The translations under genes were made by a program, and so were the position numbers. From positions 17,440,589 to 17,504,588 of the forward strand of contig OZ038320.1 in assembly GCA_964035795.1 (NCBI GenBank): 64,000 nt of DNA, given 5' to 3'. The notes beneath the pieces were generated by a model, which did not search any database, was not told the DNA's origin, and saw nothing but the letters and a program-made list of their open reading frames with translations. The stretch is from Pterobdella sp. o SKG-2022 (lineage: Eukaryota > Annelida > Clitellata > Hirudinida > Piscicolidae). Position 1 is the first letter of the stretch; each line of letters opens with the position of its first letter. This document shows positions 63,101 through 64,000 of the stretch, in pieces.

Positions 63101-64000
63101 GATATTGCATTGAACTTGAGCTTAGTATCACTGACAAGTAAGTCATATGATAAAAGTGATATTGGAGATGCCATGTGAAGGCCAACTGAAACATGCACAC
63201 AGGATACCAGGTGAAGGTGAGACATGGTGAGAACTTGTATGTGACAGCAGTAGATGCCGAGACTTTCAGTGCTGAGATCAAAGGTTTCATTGTTATTACG
63301 TCAAATACATCATAAAATCAGAAATATTTATTCCCTCGATATGCCCATAATTTTTTTGTTTTTTCACCAAATAGTTCTTCATTAGACAAAACGACTAAAA
63401 TATGAGCCTAATGTGACCCCTCACAGACCTCAAAAGTAGCGCCACATACGAAGTGAGTGTGGCAGTAGTGACGATGACCAACTCCAGCACATGGACCCCA
63501 TGGAAACGCATTAGAACTCTCACTTCCGAGCTTGATGGTAATTTCAGGGTTTCAACATTTGTTCAAAAACGTTACTCGTTTTTTTACTAATCAAAGACAT
63601 GACATTAGCAGAAATATTGAATGTATTATTATTTGAAAATTTTTTGACGTCGACTTATGTAAGCACTTAAGTAAGTTTATTGAGCAAAATAAATAGCTAT
63701 AATTTTCAATAAGTTTAGCCTTATCCTAAAACATTAGCGAAAAAACTAATGTTTTATGGTAAGGCTAAACTTATTGAAAATTATAGCTATTTATTTTGCT
63801 CAATAAACTTACTCAAGTTCTTCCATAAATCGACGTAAAAAAATTGTCAAATATTATTTATAAGTAAATTTAAGATGTATCTAAAAAGTTAAATGTACAT
63901 ATAGTCATATTCATTATGTAATAAGTACATTATATAAAAAAAGATTGAAAAGTTTCAAGAGGCATACATTGTTGAACAGACACTCAAGTGCCAGGCAAGC
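54140..64000 (+). CDS. Ig/fibronectin-III cell-surface receptor, 3' end outside window
   Basis: The start MIFVLKTLIFILLG is a signal peptide whose last codon is split by an intron. Exons follow at about 54319-54515, 54837-54958, 55255-55519, 55810-55919, 56045-56208, 56664-56781, 56857-57217, 57299-57438, 57635-57816, about 58008-58326, about 58518-58567, 59275-59331, 63202-63283 and about 63427-63538. Several Ig domains are seen by paired Cys with W (KLNGTFQEVIWFKD; VEWMKDG) and D-x-G-x-Y-x-C ends (SDSGLYTCRAHN; EDQGLYQCVV). At least two to three FN3 domains follow (IVLTWLPPK, YTFEVSVL, ATYEVSVAV). The layout resembles Robo, DCC/neogenin or Dscam-type guidance receptors, but the exact family cannot be settled without the membrane and cytosolic parts. 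A LINE sits in the intron between 59331 and 63202. Confidence 0.85.
55005..55165 (+). repeat. tRNA-derived SINE copy 1 (receptor intron)
   Basis: The A box is TTAGCTAAGCTGGTAGAGC and the B box is GGGTTAGATCCC, but the anticodon arm is deleted. The body is GAGCTGACAATTAACACCTGTTAAACAGTG and then AGCAAGGGCTTTGGTCTATAGGAAAAAGC. The tail is TTTATAAATACCACATTACATTACATT. Confidence 0.8.
55613..55798 (+). repeat. tRNA-derived SINE copy 2 (receptor intron)
   Basis: This is a complete copy. The head is TATAGCCCAGCTGGTAGAGC, with a TTAGACTAATTATCTAA anticodon arm and a GGGTTTGATCCCG B box. The body matches copy 1 (GGGCTGACAATTAGCACCTG). The tail is GCTTTATAAATACAGCATTACATT. The GCTTTATAAATA end is the kind of 3' end many SINEs share with L2/CR1-type LINEs. 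Confidence 0.85.
58940..59215 (+). repeat. Dispersed repeat R1, copy 3 (receptor intron)
   Basis: GACAATGGCAAAGC, AAGTGTGGGAACGG and TTTTAAGTTTAGGCTGACAG, followed by TCTATAAA, match the PNUTS-intron copy in the opposite orientation. The open frame at 58919-59173 is incidental. Confidence 0.65.
59493..59936 (+). pseudogene. LINE ORF1 C-terminal part with zinc knuckles
   Basis: The open frame of 147 residues has CLNCQTYGHNIAKC (CCHC), CEHCGKDHPSDNC and a third Cys-rich motif (CVPCFRSNRPCHDH). This gag-like nucleic-acid-binding region is typical of Jockey/CR1-group LINEs. The N-terminal part is missing. Confidence 0.82.
59958..62870 (+). pseudogene. LINE ORF2: APE endonuclease and reverse transcriptase, two nonsense codons
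   Basis: One reading frame throughout, interrupted only by TGA at 60462-60464 and TAG at 61830-61832. The endonuclease part has NPRSTRNKS, ALTETWIP, GGGISL, VIYRPPN, GDFN and SDHFLI. The RT has NYRPISNLS, FQSAYRSHHSTETAL, VSLDISAAFDTINH, GVPQGSVLGP and the catalytic FADD, then NHLMLNPNKSE and LGVTLDS. The C-terminal region has SRIDYCNSLL, LQNRAAK, LHWLPV and LWNSLP. This is the Jockey/CR1/L2 superfamily. Both stops look like single C-to-T changes (CGA to TGA, CAG to TAG). Confidence 0.93.
63625..63860. repeat. Long near-perfect hairpin, family 2 (receptor intron)
   Basis: Arms of about 110 nt (63625-63737 and 63745-63860) pair with few mismatches around an about 8-nt loop (GCGAAAAA). The inner arm CTAATGTTTTATGGTAAGGCTAAACTT...AAAATTATAGCT recurs singly at 31061 and 47691. 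Confidence 0.9.

Overview
The window is AT-rich, intron-containing DNA from a metazoan nuclear genome. Introns are GT-AG, many of them only about 50-90 nt, with some multi-kilobase introns carrying transposon debris. The gene set includes a Six3/6 homeobox gene, an Ig/FN3 cell-surface receptor and three motile-cilium or sperm-flagellum genes (SPAG1, SPEF2 and a CCDC113-like gene). This points to an invertebrate with motile cilia, so nematodes are unlikely. Low GC, compact introns and LINE/Penelope/Tc1 debris would suit a flatworm, a cnidarian or a similar animal, but the sequence alone does not settle the phylum. All calls come from reading translations by eye against remembered family features. 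No database search was run.

Layout. 1-1971: no gene; an ATTACATT-type minisatellite at 1141-1550. 1972-5121 (+): PDCL3/VIAF-type phosducin-like protein, six exons, with a LINE fragment and a tRNA-like SINE head in its last intron. 5780-6340: broken LINE reverse transcriptase. 6897-8280: Tc1/mariner relic with a nested shorter copy. 9253-10008 (-): small unknown gene. 10522-11387 (+): five-exon gene for a small type I membrane protein with an APP-like NPxY tail. 12176-13555 (-): Six3/6 homeobox gene with a 141-codon in-frame segment splitting its SIX domain. 15184-19238 (+): CCDC113/CFAP263-like coiled-coil gene with an acidic first exon. 19389-21290 (-): kanadaptin. 21558-22381 (+): ABT1/ESF2. 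22571-34558 (-): SPAG1, with Penelope and LINE remnants in its introns. 34901-37603 (+): very basic protein of unknown function. 38083-39580 (-): SURF4. 39851-48316 (-): SPEF2. 48507-53611 (-): PNUTS (PPP1R10). 54140 to the right edge (+): Ig/FN3 receptor, with a nearly intact LINE between two exons that encode FN3 sequence.

The genes are not an operon. They are ordinary housekeeping genes (cytosolic chaperone, ER cargo receptor, nucleolar factor, PP1 nuclear subunit) mixed with ciliary and developmental genes. Two gene pairs are divergent with short shared upstream regions: kanadaptin/ABT1 (267 bp) and SPAG1/basic protein (342 bp). ABT1 and SPAG1 are tail to tail, 189 bp apart.

The most unusual material is in the repeats and in three proteins. 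Introns carry near-palindromic fold-back elements whose arms differ between copies while a short core recurs. A second hairpin family has arms of about 110 bp plus solo half-copies. A tRNA-derived SINE ends in the same ATTACATT word as the minisatellite. A dispersed repeat of about 300-400 bp occurs at least three times. The proteins worth a second look are the split Six3/6, the mini-APP-like receptor and a SPEF2 that lacks its CH domain and has a degenerate P-loop.
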